Below are positions 7,964 to 16,552 of a DNA stretch of 64,000 nucleotides, piece by piece. This DNA is from Shimia sp. Alg240-R146 (lineage in GTDB: Bacteria; Pseudomonadota; Alphaproteobacteria; Rhodobacterales; Rhodobacteraceae): contig NZ_CAMZOK010000001.1 of assembly GCF_947331465.1 (NCBI RefSeq), positions 1,488,001 through 1,552,000 of the forward strand, given 5' to 3'. The position numbers and the translations under genes are program-made. Under the pieces are notes generated by a model. It saw only the letters and a list, made by a program, of their open reading frames with translations. It ran no database searches and had not been told where the DNA came from. The number at the start of each line of letters is the position of its first letter. The first letter of the stretch is position 1.

Positions 7964-9604
7964 ATGTTTGATGTAATTGTTGTGGGCGGCGGATTGTCTG
8001 GATTGGTTGCGGCCAATGAAGCGGCGGACCGGGGTCGCAAGGTTTTGATTGTCGATCAGGAAGGTGAGCAAAGCCTTGGTGGGCAGGCATTCTGGTCGTT
8101 GGGCGGTCTGTTTATGATCGACACACCAGAACAGCGCCGCATGGGCATCAAAGACAGCCACGCGCTTGCGTCAGGTGACTGGATGGGTTCGGCGCAGTTC
8201 GATCGGCCCGAAGACGCCAACCCGCGCAAGGTTGCGGATGCCTATCTTGATTTTGCTGCCGGTGAAATGCGTCCGTGGTTGCACTCGATCGGCATGCGCT
8301 GGTTTCCAATTGTCGGCTGGGCCGAGCGCGGTGGCGAGATGGCGCATGGGCACGGCAATTCTGTACCGCGGTTCCACATCACGTGGGGCACCGGGCCGGG
8401 CGTGGTTGCGCCCTTTGAGCGGTTGGTGCGCGCCCATGCGGCAGCGGGTCGGATCACCATGGAATTCCGGCGTAAAGTCAACGGCTTGATCGTAGAAGGT
8501 GGCGTTGTCAAAGGTGTGCAAGGTGATGTGTTGTCGGACGACGGTGCGGATCGCGGAAAATCCACGAGTCGCGACGTTGTCGGCACGTTTGAACACCGCG
8601 CCGAGGCCGTTGTCATCACCACAGGCGGCATTGGCGGCGATCATGACATGGTGCGGCAATACTGGCCCGAAGATCGACTGGGCAAAGCGCCAAAACGCAT
8701 GGTGGCAGGGGTGCCGGACTATGTGGATGGTCAGATGCAGCGGGTTGCCGAAAATGCAGGTGCGGGCATCATCAACGGTGACCGGATGTGGCACTACACC
8801 GAAGGGCTGGCAAATTGGGATCCGATCTGGCCCAACCACGGCATTCGTATTCTGCCGGGGCCGAGTTCTATGTGGTTTGACGCGCTTGGTGAGCGTATGG
8901 AAGCGCCTTATTTTCCTGGTTTTGATAGCCTTGGCACGCTCAAGCGGATCTTGCAGACTGGGCATGAGCACAGCTGGTTTGTCTTGACGCAGAAGATCAT
9001 CGAGAAGGAATTTGCTTTGTCAGGGTCCGAGCAGAATCCCGACCTGACATCTGGCAAATGGTCCGAAGTTTTGCGCCGCCGCATGATGAACAAAGGCGCC
9101 CCTGCGCCGGTGGAAGCGTTCAAAGAGCATGGCGAGGATTTTGTGGTGGCGGACAGCTTGGAAGAGTTGGTCGCGGGTATGAACAAGATCACGCCGCAAG
9201 TGCCTGTGGATATTGCGAAAATTCGGACCCAGATCGAGATGCGGGACGCCCAGATTGAAAACGAATTCAGCAAAGACGGGCAGGTCACGGCCATTCGCGG
9301 CGCGCGCAATTATCGCGGGGATCGATTGATCCGGACAGCCAAGCCGCACCGGATTCTGGATGGCGAAAACGGCCCACTGATTGCGGTGCGTCTGAACGTG
9401 TTGACGCGCAAGTCGCTCGGTGGTTTGCACACCGACATCACCGGTCAAGTTCTGCGCCCCGATGGCAGCGCCTTTGAAGGACTTTTTGCGGCAGGAGAGG
9501 TCGCGGGCTTTGGCGGCGGCGGCTATCACGGCTATAACGCCTTGGAAGGGACATTCCTTGGCGGCTGCATTTTCTCGGGTCGCGCAGTGGGACGGTCTGT
9601 TTAA
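7964..9604 (+). CDS. KstD/fumarate-reductase-like FAD-binding dehydrogenase (COG3573 type)
   Basis: A 546-residue flavoprotein. The N-terminus DVIVVGGGLSGLVAANEAA is a classic FAD-binding Rossmann fold. The middle contains VVITTGGIGGDHDMV, and the end has LFAAGEVAGFGGGGYHG followed by ALEGTFLGGCIFSGRAVG, the C-terminal FAD-binding block of the fumarate reductase/3-ketosteroid dehydrogenase superfamily. GGGGAGG lies just upstream of the ATG. Related proteins are annotated only as FAD-binding dehydrogenases; the substrate is unknown, and a steroid substrate should not be assumed. It precedes a DUF1989 gene by 23 bases, suggesting a two-gene catabolic unit. Confidence 0.85.
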   Translation: MFDVIVVGGGLSGLVAANEAADRGRKVLIVDQEGEQSLGGQAFWSLGGLFMIDTPEQRRMGIKDSHALASGDWMGSAQFDRPEDANPRKVADAYLDFAAGEMRPWLHSIGMRWFPIVGWAERGGEMAHGHGNSVPRFHITWGTGPGVVAPFERLVRAHAAAGRITMEFRRKVNGLIVEGGVVKGVQGDVLSDDGADRGKSTSRDVVGTFEHRAEAVVITTGGIGGDHDMVRQYWPEDRLGKAPKRMVAGVPDYVDGQMQRVAENAGAGIINGDRMWHYTEGLANWDPIWPNHGIRILPGPSSMWFDALGERMEAPYFPGFDSLGTLKRILQTGHEHSWFVLTQKIIEKEFALSGSEQNPDLTSGKWSEVLRRRMMNKGAPAPVEAFKEHGEDFVVADSLEELVAGMNKITPQVPVDIAKIRTQIEMRDAQIENEFSKDGQVTAIRGARNYRGDRLIRTAKPHRILDGENGPLIAVRLNVLTRKSLGGLHTDITGQVLRPDGSAFEGLFAAGEVAGFGGGGYHGYNALEGTFLGGCIFSGRAVGRSV

Positions 9605-9627
9605 GCACATAATCAAGGAGATAGCTG

Positions 9628-10482
9628 ATGACACAGATGCCAGACGACGCCAAAGAACGGCGGGCTATCAAGCCGGTGATCTGCTATCCCAATGACACGC
9701 TGCATGAGGTGCCGATGGCGCTGTATCAGGCTGCGCGGCAAGGCGCGAGAAAGGTGTCGGAAACTTTGGTTCCTGCCCGCGATGCGCGTTGTTTTGAAGT
9801 GCCCGCTGGGCATTTCGTGCGGATCACCTCGGTTGAGGGTCCGCAGGTGGGGGACCTGAACTTTTGGAACCTGAACGACCTGTCAGAGCGGTTTTATTCC
9901 GGCAAGACGCGGGCGCTGCATGGCACACATGTGACGACCGGTGAGCAGTTGTGGTCGAGCTTTCCGACATTGCGCCCCATGGCGACAATCGTTGCGGATA
10001 CGCTGGGTTGGTACGGCATCGATGAATACGGTGGATCGGTGCATGATGTGATCGGAACGCGGTGTGATCCCTATACGTCTAACCTGTTGAATGAAAACCA
10101 ATATCACCATTGCTGCCATTCCAATCTGACACGGGCCTTGGCGGATCACACGGGATTGCCTTTGCACGAGGCAGAAGGGCACGTACATGACGTTTTGAAC
10201 GTATTTATGTGCACAGGTTTCACCCGCGACACCGGACAATATTTCATGAAATCCAGCCCGGTGCGGCCCGGCGACTATCTGGAGTTTTTGGCCGAGATAG
10301 ACCTGTTGGGTGGGCTGAGCGCCTGTCCGGGTGGCGATTGCAGTGCCGAGCACAGCTCTGATGTGGCGGCTTGTCACCCGCTGTTGGTGGAGGTTTTTGC
10401 ACCGCCCGTCGGTGCTTTGGAAGGTTGGAGTTCTCCGCGGGTCAACGCCTATGATCGCAGCCACGGAACATCGCAAGGTTAA
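9628..10482 (+). CDS. DUF1989 / urea carboxylase-associated family protein
   Basis: A 284-residue protein with the DUF1989 layout. A cupin-like beta region (RCFEVPAGHFVRITSVEGPQ then VGDLNFWNL) is followed by a HCCHSNLTRAL block. A late ACPGGDCS segment carries paired cysteines. Histidines and cysteines in these positions suggest metal binding. Family members accompany urea carboxylase/allophanate hydrolase loci or occur alone; no activity is generally accepted. A strong AAGGAGAT ribosome-binding site lies before the ATG at 9628. Here the only partner is the preceding flavoprotein and no urea carboxylase is visible, so a role in urea metabolism is not supported by context. Confidence 0.8.
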   Translation: MTQMPDDAKERRAIKPVICYPNDTLHEVPMALYQAARQGARKVSETLVPARDARCFEVPAGHFVRITSVEGPQVGDLNFWNLNDLSERFYSGKTRALHGTHVTTGEQLWSSFPTLRPMATIVADTLGWYGIDEYGGSVHDVIGTRCDPYTSNLLNENQYHHCCHSNLTRALADHTGLPLHEAEGHVHDVLNVFMCTGFTRDTGQYFMKSSPVRPGDYLEFLAEIDLLGGLSACPGGDCSAEHSSDVAACHPLLVEVFAPPVGALEGWSSPRVNAYDRSHGTSQG

Positions 10483-10734
10483 CAGCGGAATTTACACGAT
10501 CTGGCCTATCGGCATGGCGTCGGCACCACGTCGGTGAGTGTGCGCCAAAGAACAAGGGTGTATCCGCAAACAGAGTTGTTCACAGGGGGCTGGTCATTCG
10601 CCACAGTTTGGACTTAGTTGCGTTTTGCGGACAAACCGTAAATTCGCTGCGGCTACGCGAAGGACTGCTGAGGTAAAAATCCTGCGTTTTAAACAAGCTA
10701 GAGGTTTGCCCACAGAACTGGTAAACGATGCGGC

Positions 10735-11256
10735 ATGAATTCAACCGATGGCAAATATCATTTTTATTGGTCTGGCCCCTTTAGTCAGTGGCAGCGTTCC
10801 GAATTTGAGCTCGACGGCGTCAGCTTTGTAACGGCTGAACAAGCCATGATGTATTCGAAGGCAATCTTATTCGACGATGAGGAAACGGCCGCACTGATAT
10901 TAGAAACCGCCGATCCTGGGCGGCAAAAAGCGTTGGGGCGGCGGGTGGAAAAATTTAGCGAAGCGGTATGGAATGATAGCAAATATGAGATTGTCTACCG
11001 AATTAACCTAGAGAAGTTTCGGCAGAACAAAGGGCTTCGGCGAAAACTGTTCCAGACCGGAGAACGCAAACTAGTGGAAGCCAGTCCGGTAGATACCATT
11101 TGGGGTATCGGGCTCGAAGCTTCCGTCGCCGATGTAACACCCGAGGCGCATTGGCCTGGGCAAAACCTTCTGGGGGACATCCTAACCAAAGTACGAGATG
11201 AGTTAAGGGCAACCTTTCCCGATGAGATTGTCCAGATTTCATCAAACTCATTATAA
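10735..11256 (+). CDS. NADAR-domain protein (YbiA-like)
   Basis: A 173-residue protein with the NADAR fold signatures in order: FYWSGPFSQW near residue 10, FVTAEQAMMYSKA near 30-42, ALGRRVEKF, DTIWGIGLE and a closing GQNLLGDIL. NADAR proteins act as N-glycosidases on ADP-ribose-linked compounds, riboflavin-pathway intermediates or ADP-ribosylated guanine in different branches. The branch cannot be set from sequence alone here. The ATG at 10735 has no clear Shine-Dalgarno. It stands alone between DUF1989 and deoD, preceded by 252 bases in which I see no other gene. Base composition is lower in GC than nearby genes (about 48% in one row counted by eye), hinting at acquisition. Confidence 0.85.
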   Translation: MNSTDGKYHFYWSGPFSQWQRSEFELDGVSFVTAEQAMMYSKAILFDDEETAALILETADPGRQKALGRRVEKFSEAVWNDSKYEIVYRINLEKFRQNKGLRRKLFQTGERKLVEASPVDTIWGIGLEASVADVTPEAHWPGQNLLGDILTKVRDELRATFPDEIVQISSNSL

Positions 11257-11404
11257 GGTGATTGAAGAACTCCAGCTCAGTGACAAAAGCGGTCACTGGT
11301 GTATTCCACAGCATTAAGCACAAAGGGCTCAAAGTGAGAGTTCGCCGCGGTTAGCCCAATGTCTGCTTTTGAGATTGCCGGGGCCAACGCCAAATGAGGC
11401 ATAG

Positions 11405-11448
11405 CGAAAAACAACCGCCCGCACCGGTAAACGGGGCGGGCGTTGTCG
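11405..11448 (-). terminator. rho-independent terminator downstream of deoD
   Basis: On the minus strand ACAAC-GCCCGC pairs with GCGGGC-GGTTGT, with one bulged base, and runs into TTTT (plus-strand coordinates 11407-11446). It follows the deoD stop by about 70 bases in the direction of transcription. Confidence 0.75.
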
Positions 11449-11519
11449 TGTCAGGATGCGTCAGGCTCGTCTCCGGTAGGAGATGAGCCATGCCCAACCG
11501 GAGAGCGGGAGCGCGTGGT

Positions 11520-12224
11520 TTAGGCGAAGGCCGCCTCGAGCGCGATTTCGACCATGTCGCCAAAGCTCTTTTCGCGGTCCTCGGATGGCAAGGCCTCACC
11601 GGTCAGAAGGTGGTCGGAAATGGTCAGCACTGCGAGACCACGCACGCCGTGACGGGCCGCGAGGTTGTAAAGCTCCGCGGCTTCCATCTCGACGCCCAAA
11701 ATGCCGTGGCGCACCATCTGTTCGTTCAGGTCGGGACGTTCGTCATAAAACACGTCCGAGCTGTAGATGCCGCCAACGTGCGTTGGCGTGCCCTTGGCAG
11801 CCGCTGCATCCGCCGCCGCGCGCAGCAGGCCGTAGTCGGCACAAGGGGCGAAGTTGAGCTCTTTGAAGATGCCGCGTGAGGGGGTCGACAGGGTCGAGGC
11901 GGTCATTGCGATGACCACGTCGCGCACGTTGACATGTTTTTGCATGCCACCTGCTGAGCCGATGCGGATCAGGGTTTTGGCGCCGAAGTCTTTGATGAGC
12001 TCGTTCACATAGATCGACAGTGACGGCATCCCCATACCAGAGCCGTGGATGGTGACACGGTTGCCCTTGTAGGTGCCGGTAAAGCCCAGCATGCCGCGCA
12101 CTTCGTTTACGCAGACCGCATCCTCAAGAAAATTCTCCGCTGCCCAGCGGGCGCGATAAGGGTCGCCCGGCAAAAGAACGGTTTCTGCGATGTCGCCGGG
12201 TTTGGCGCCAATATGCACTGTCAT
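11520..12224 (-). CDS. deoD: purine-nucleoside phosphorylase, DeoD type
   Basis: A 234-residue hexameric-type phosphorylase that splits purine (deoxy)nucleosides into base and (deoxy)ribose-1-phosphate. Motifs include the phosphate-binding [11 protein letters not shown] at residues 18-28, [40 protein letters not shown] with the ribose-binding MEAE, and ISDHLLTGE with the catalytic aspartate. The length matches the family. AAGGGG lies upstream of the ATG on the minus strand. It is monocistronic here, with its own terminator. The BMP-type importer at 23-28 kb may supply nucleosides, which is inference from function only. Confidence 0.95.
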   Translation of the reverse strand: MTVHIGAKPGDIAETVLLPGDPYRARWAAENFLEDAVCVNEVRGMLGFTGTYKGNRVTIHGSGMGMPSLSIYVNELIKDFGAKTLIRIGSAGGMQKHVNVRDVVIAMTASTLSTPSRGIFKELNFAPCADYGLLRAAADAAAAKGTPTHVGGIYSSDVFYDERPDLNEQMVRHGILGVEMEAAELYNLAARHGVRGLAVLTISDHLLTGEALPSEDREKSFGDMVEIALEAAFA

Positions 12225-12359
12225 GGGTCGACCCCTTTTGTTGACGTTTTATCCAGAGTGACCAGATGCCGCAAAGCGCCGCCGGTGTTCAAGCCCTAAT
12301 TCGGCAAGAGACTTGCAGGAACTCCGACGTAATTGCGTTAGACGACGCCAAAGGCGGGA

Positions 12360-12680
12360 TCAGATTTCCATCTGATCGGGGGCCACGCCTGCGGCCAAAG
12401 CCTCGTCAAACCACTTTGGTTTGCGACCTTTGCCGGTCCAGGTGCGTGTCTTGTCCTTGGGGTCGGCGTATTTGGGCACACCTTTGTTCAGGGAGCCACG
12501 GCGTTTTCCAAGGCCGGTGGCTGCGGCCAGATCGGCCAGAGAGTAGCCGAATTTTTCGGCGGCATCTTCGACGGCTTTAAGCGCATCTTTGCGACGGTCC
12601 GCTTCGCGCTTTTTTAATTCGACGTCGATTTCCGCCAACATCAATTGCAATTCTTCATAAGATTTTTTGCCCAGATTCAT
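12360..12680 (-). CDS. H-NS family nucleoid/trans-acting regulator (HvrA-like)
   Basis: A 106-residue DNA-binding protein. The N-terminal half is a predicted coiled coil (SYEELQLMLAEIDVELKKRE). The C-terminal half has the H-NS-type core YADPKDKTRTWTGKGRKPKW, whose TWTGKGRKP loop inserts into the minor groove of AT-rich DNA. Size and motif spacing fit the HvrA/Spb subgroup known from Rhodobacter photosynthesis and nitrogen-fixation control. No photosynthesis genes are visible here, so a general silencing role is more likely. AAGGATGG precedes the ATG at 12680. It sits between deoD and ecm in the same direction but with wide gaps, suggesting its own promoter in the AT-rich stretch 12690-12800. 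Confidence 0.88.
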   Translation of the reverse strand: MNLGKKSYEELQLMLAEIDVELKKREADRRKDALKAVEDAAEKFGYSLADLAAATGLGKRRGSLNKGVPKYADPKDKTRTWTGKGRKPKWFDEALAAGVAPDQMEI

Positions 12681-12803
12681 GCCAATACCATCCTTTTAAT
12701 TGACCTTACGTCCATTTCGACGATTCCGCTTGGAAGGCACAAGTTGTTATTTGTGTCAGTTTCTTTCGGAAAGACGCGTTTTTCTGTTATTTTTGCAAAA
12801 TAG

Positions 12804-12840
12804 AACGCCCCGCTACGATCAGATTGCGAGGCGTTTCAAA
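12804..12840 (-). terminator. probable terminator downstream of ecm
   Basis: On the minus strand AACGCCTCGC pairs with GCGGGGCGTT through 10 positions with one G-T wobble (12826-12835 with 12804-12813) and is followed by CTATTTTG. It starts 33 bases after the ecm stop. The T-run is weak. Confidence 0.55.
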
Positions 12841-12867
12841 ATTGCATATCGGATTTGGGTAACCGGC

Positions 12868-14847
12868 CTATTCGGCGGCGACTGATTTGGGATCAGCCAA
12901 TGTCACGATATCGGCCATGATCGTATTGAGTTCAAAATCCTTGGGCGTATAGACCCGCGCCACACCCATTGCCCGCAGACGATCCGCGTCTTCGTCGGGG
13001 ATGATGCCGCCAACGATCACCGGTCTGTCGCCCAGCCCGGCCTCACGCATGCGCTGCATCAGATCCTCGATCAACGGAATGTGGGAACCAGACAAAATAG
13101 ACAGGCCCACCACATGCGCCTCGTCTTCCAGCGCGGTGGCCACGATTTCCTCTGGTGTGAGACGAATGCCGTCATACGTAATGTCCATACCGCAGTCACG
13201 CGCCCGGAAAGCGATCTGTTCAGCGCCGTTGGAATGGCCATCAAGACCTGGCTTGCCGATCACGAATTTCAGGCGACGGCCCAGTTTGTCGGACACGGTG
13301 TCGACCGCTGCGCGCAACTCGTCCAGACCTTCGGTTTTGTTGGACGGGGCGCCGGAGACCCCTGTGGGGCCACGATATTCTCCGTGGACCATGCGCATCT
13401 GCGCGGCCCATTCGCCGGTGGTGACACCGGCCTTGGCTGCTGCAATAGAGGCGGGCATGACGTTGTCGCCATTGGCCGCAGCTGCCCGCAGATCGGCGAG
13501 GGCTTTTTCCACAGCGGCAGTGTCACGCTCAGAACGCCATGTATTTAGGCGAGAGATCTGTTCCTGCTCCACTGCGGGGTCCACAACCATAATGCCGCCA
13601 TCGCCGGTCATCAGGGGCGAAGGTTCGCCCTTCTGGAATTTGTTCACGCCTACGACGACGGTTTCGCCGGCCTCGATGCGGCCAAGGCGGTCGGCGTTGC
13701 TGTCCACGAGGCGGGACTTCATATAGTCGATAGCGCCAATTGCGCCGCCCATGCTTTCCAGATTGGACAATTCATGGCGCGCACCCTCTTTGAGGTCTTC
13801 GACTTTGGCGTCGACGGCGGGATTGCCGTCAAACAGATCGTCAAATTCCAGCAAGTCGGTTTCAAATGCCATGATTTGTTGCATCCGCATGGACCATTGC
13901 TGATCCCATGGACGCGGCAGGCCAAGGGCTTCGTTCCACGCGGGCAATTGCACGGCGCGGGCCCTCGCCTTTTTGGAGAGCGTTACCGCTAGCATTTCAA
14001 TCAGAATGCGATAAACGTTATTTTCGGGTTGTTGTTCAGTGAGACCCAAAGAGTTTACCTGAACTCCATATCGGAAGCGGCGGTATTTAGGGTTTTCCAC
14101 GCCATAGCGGGTTTCCAGAATTTCATCCCACAAATCAACAAAGGCGCGCATTTTGCACATCTCGGTAACAAATCGAATACCGGCATTCACAAAGAAGGAA
14201 ATACGCCCCGCGAGCGCGGGGAAGTCTTCGGCAGGTACGCGCGGCTTGAGCGCGTCCAGCACGGCGATGGCGGTGGCCAGCGCAAAGGCCAGTTCCTGCT
14301 CGGGCGTCGCGCCAGCCTCTTGCAGGTGGTAGGAACAGACGTTCATCGGGTTCCATTTAGGCACGTTGGTATAGCAATACTCGGCCACATCCGCGATCAT
14401 CTTGAGGCTGGGTTCAGGCGGGCAAATGTAGGTGCCGCGGCTGAGGTATTCCTTGATCAGGTCGTTTTGTACGGTGCCCTGAAGCTTGGTGACATCGGCG
14501 CCCTGTTCTTCGGCGACAGCGATATAAAGAGAGAGCAACCAAGGCGCGGTGGCATTGATTGTCATCGAGGTGTTCATCTGCTCAAGCGGGATCTGGTCAA
14601 ACAGCGCGCGCATGTCGCCCAAGTGGCTTACGGGCACGCCGACTTTGCCCACCTCGCCGCGCGACAGGATGTGATCGCTGTCGTATCCGGTCTGTGTGGG
14701 CAGATCGAACGCCACCGAAAGGCCGGTCTGACCTTTTTCCAGATTAGAGCGGTAAAGCGCGTTGGACGCGGTGGCCGTGGAGTGGCCGGCATAGGTGCGG
14801 ATCAACCACGGGCGGTCCTTGGTGCGGTCTTGCTGCGTCTGCGACAT
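12868..14847 (-). CDS. ecm: ethylmalonyl-CoA mutase
   Basis: A 659-residue coenzyme B12-dependent mutase converting (2R)-ethylmalonyl-CoA to (2S)-methylsuccinyl-CoA in the ethylmalonyl-CoA pathway. The N-terminal TIM-barrel domain opens with RPWLIRTYAGHSTATASNAL and has GLSVAFDLPTQTGYDSDH. The C-terminal B12 domain carries GKPGLDGHSNGAEQ (the DxHxxG lower-ligand motif), LSILSGSH and VIVGGIIPDEDA. Catalytic and B12-binding domains are in one chain, shorter than methylmalonyl-CoA mutase, as expected for Ecm. A perfect AGGAGG precedes the ATG. It is divergent from a PlsB-like gene beyond which lies ccr, the enzyme producing ethylmalonyl-CoA. Methylmalonyl-CoA mutase is the main alternative; the motif text and context favour Ecm. 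Confidence 0.93.
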   Translation of the reverse strand: MSQTQQDRTKDRPWLIRTYAGHSTATASNALYRSNLEKGQTGLSVAFDLPTQTGYDSDHILSRGEVGKVGVPVSHLGDMRALFDQIPLEQMNTSMTINATAPWLLSLYIAVAEEQGADVTKLQGTVQNDLIKEYLSRGTYICPPEPSLKMIADVAEYCYTNVPKWNPMNVCSYHLQEAGATPEQELAFALATAIAVLDALKPRVPAEDFPALAGRISFFVNAGIRFVTEMCKMRAFVDLWDEILETRYGVENPKYRRFRYGVQVNSLGLTEQQPENNVYRILIEMLAVTLSKKARARAVQLPAWNEALGLPRPWDQQWSMRMQQIMAFETDLLEFDDLFDGNPAVDAKVEDLKEGARHELSNLESMGGAIGAIDYMKSRLVDSNADRLGRIEAGETVVVGVNKFQKGEPSPLMTGDGGIMVVDPAVEQEQISRLNTWRSERDTAAVEKALADLRAAAANGDNVMPASIAAAKAGVTTGEWAAQMRMVHGEYRGPTGVSGAPSNKTEGLDELRAAVDTVSDKLGRRLKFVIGKPGLDGHSNGAEQIAFRARDCGMDITYDGIRLTPEEIVATALEDEAHVVGLSILSGSHIPLIEDLMQRMREAGLGDRPVIVGGIIPDEDADRLRAMGVARVYTPKDFELNTIMADIVTLADPKSVAAE

Positions 14848-14908
14848 CTGGGGCCTCCTGAATCACTGTGAAGAACACGGTGGGCAATATTGTTGCGTGA
14901 GAACCTAG

Positions 14909-14930
14909 TTGCACGAAATTTCATATGCAA
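14909..14930. promoter_or_regulatory. TTGCA/TGCAA inverted repeat between ecm and the acyltransferase gene
   Basis: TTGCA (14909-14913) and TGCAA (14926-14930) form an inverted repeat with a 12-base spacer, in the divergent promoter region about 62 bases upstream of the ecm start. Similar TTGCA elements occur before ccr (16455-16475). RamB/PccR-type regulators of short-chain acyl-CoA metabolism recognise TTTGCAAA-like sites; assignment to such a regulator is inference. Confidence 0.35.
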
Positions 14931-15042
14931 GCGATTTTGCTGCATTGCGGCGAGGTGAGACGTGGGGTCGCGCGGGCGCGCGCGCGAAAGCTAACGGAGA
15001 TTTCTTGTTTACTGCGCGCACGAAGCGTTGCAAGGGTGAGCC

Positions 15043-16404
15043 ATGACGCAGACTGTCGAATTACCTATCTGGCTGTTTATCCTGATCATGCTGTTTGCGG
15101 CGGTCACGGCGGCGAGTCACTTTTTGTTTCCCTCCGTGCGTTGGTTTTTCCGCCGCCGGATGGAGAAGGCTGTGGCGCGGCTGAACGAGCGGTTGGAGCG
15201 GCCGATTGAGCCGTTCAAGCTGGCGCGGCGCTACGACATGATCCAGCGGTTGATTTATCAGCCCGATGTGGCGCAGGCGGTGACCGAACATGCGGCGGAA
15301 ACAGGCGTGCCGGAGAACGTCGCCTTTGAAGAAGCCAAACGGTATGCGCGCGAGATTGTTCCGTCGTTTTCGGCCTCGGCCTATTTCGGGTTTGCCATTC
15401 GGTTGGCGCGGTTTCTGAGCCGGGCCTTGTATCGAGTGCGGCTGGTGCATTTTGACGAGGACGGGATCAACGCCATTCCCAAAGACGCCACCGTGGTCTT
15501 TGTGATGAACCACCGCAGCAACATGGATTACGTTCTGGTGACCTATCTGGCGGCGCAGCGGTCAGCCTTGGCTTATGCGGTGGGGGAATGGGCGCGGGTC
15601 TGGCCGTTGAGCCGGTTGATCAAGGCGATGGGCGCCTATTTCATCCGGCGCAAGTCGCGCAATGCACTGTATCGCAAGGTTCTGGCGGCCTATGTGCGGC
15701 TGGCCACGCAAGGTGGTGTGTCGCAGGCCATGTTCCCCGAAGGCGGGTTGAGCTTGGATGGGGCGCCGCAGCAACCGAAGCTGGGATTGCTCAAATACAT
15801 CACCGATACGTTTGAGCCTGGTGGGCGGGACGTGGTGTTTGTGCCGGTGGCGCTCAATTATGACCGCGTGCTGGAAGACCGGATTTTGCTTAATGCCAAC
15901 GCGTCGGGCGGGCGGAGGTTTGACGCCAAGATCAGTGTTGTTGCGGGCTTCTTCTTCAAACAGATCTGGTTGCGGCTGCGGGGCAAGTATCACAAGTTTG
16001 GCTATGCGGCGGTGAGTTTCGGGCGGCCTTTGTCGCTGTCGGAGTTTAGCGACGGCCTTGACATGGAATTGGCGAAACCTCTTGCGCGCGAGTTGATGGG
16101 GCGGATCAACGACGTGGTGCCGGTGCTTCCGGCGCCGATGGTTGCCGCGATCATAGAAGCCAGCGACGGCCCTTTGAGCCGAAGTGCGATTGAGGCAGCC
16201 TATGACGGCTGGATGCAAAAGCTGGCCAACGAGCACATCCATTTGCCACGCGGCGATCTGAGCTACGCGACCGAAGCGGGGTTGCGCATATTGGTAGAAC
16301 GCGGCGTCATTTTGCGCCAAAACGGCACATTTGAAGCCAACCCCGAACGGCGCGATTTACTTTCTTTTTATGCCAATTCCATCGCGCATCTGCTGAAGGA
16401 ATAG
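15043..16404 (+). CDS. PlsB/PlsC-superfamily glycerol-phosphate acyltransferase-like membrane protein
   Basis: A 453-residue protein with one N-terminal membrane helix (LPIWLFILIMLFAAVTAA). The acyltransferase domain starts near residue 145: FVMNHRSNMDYVLV carries the HxxxxD catalytic motif, followed by GAYFIRRKSRN and MFPEGGLSLDG, the acceptor-binding FPEG block. The C-terminal 120 residues are helical. The family acylates glycerol-3-phosphate or its lyso derivative at the inner membrane. It is much shorter than E. coli PlsB but resembles the alphaproteobacterial short PlsB-like group. It is divergent from ecm and 148 bases upstream of ccr, in the same direction as ccr; separate promoters are likely. 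Confidence 0.85.
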   Translation: MTQTVELPIWLFILIMLFAAVTAASHFLFPSVRWFFRRRMEKAVARLNERLERPIEPFKLARRYDMIQRLIYQPDVAQAVTEHAAETGVPENVAFEEAKRYAREIVPSFSASAYFGFAIRLARFLSRALYRVRLVHFDEDGINAIPKDATVVFVMNHRSNMDYVLVTYLAAQRSALAYAVGEWARVWPLSRLIKAMGAYFIRRKSRNALYRKVLAAYVRLATQGGVSQAMFPEGGLSLDGAPQQPKLGLLKYITDTFEPGGRDVVFVPVALNYDRVLEDRILLNANASGGRRFDAKISVVAGFFFKQIWLRLRGKYHKFGYAAVSFGRPLSLSEFSDGLDMELAKPLARELMGRINDVVPVLPAPMVAAIIEASDGPLSRSAIEAAYDGWMQKLANEHIHLPRGDLSYATEAGLRILVERGVILRQNGTFEANPERRDLLSFYANSIAHLLKE

Positions 16405-16454
16405 TGCAGATGCAGCATTAATTGCTGCGACTGCTGGGTTATAAAATTTCAAAA

Positions 16455-16475
16455 TTGCATCAAGTGTAGTTGCAA
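16455..16475 (+). promoter_or_regulatory. two TTGCA elements upstream of ccr
   Basis: TTGCAT at 16455 and TTGCAA at 16470 are direct repeats 15 bases apart, about 80-95 bases before the ccr ATG. They share the TTGCA core with the inverted repeat before ecm, so one regulator may control both. This is a candidate only. Confidence 0.35.
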
Positions 16476-16510
16476 TATTACCTTTCCGTCGATATTTCAT
16501 GGTCAGACAG

Positions 16511-16527
16511 CGCGATTCTGCATCGCG
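16511..16527 (+). promoter_or_regulatory. small inverted repeat in the ccr leader
   Basis: CGCGAT (16511-16516) and ATCGCG (16522-16527) flank a 5-base TCTGC centre, ending 25 bases before the ccr ATG and before its TTGGAGG ribosome-binding site. It could be an operator or a leader hairpin. Confidence 0.3.
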
Positions 16528-16552
16528 GCAACATCAACAGTTGGAGGCACTC

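Noticed and set aside
10538-10738. Possible 66-residue gene before the NADAR gene
   Set aside because: No ribosome-binding site, arginine-rich random-looking composition; the 252-base gap 10483-10734 is better described as non-coding.
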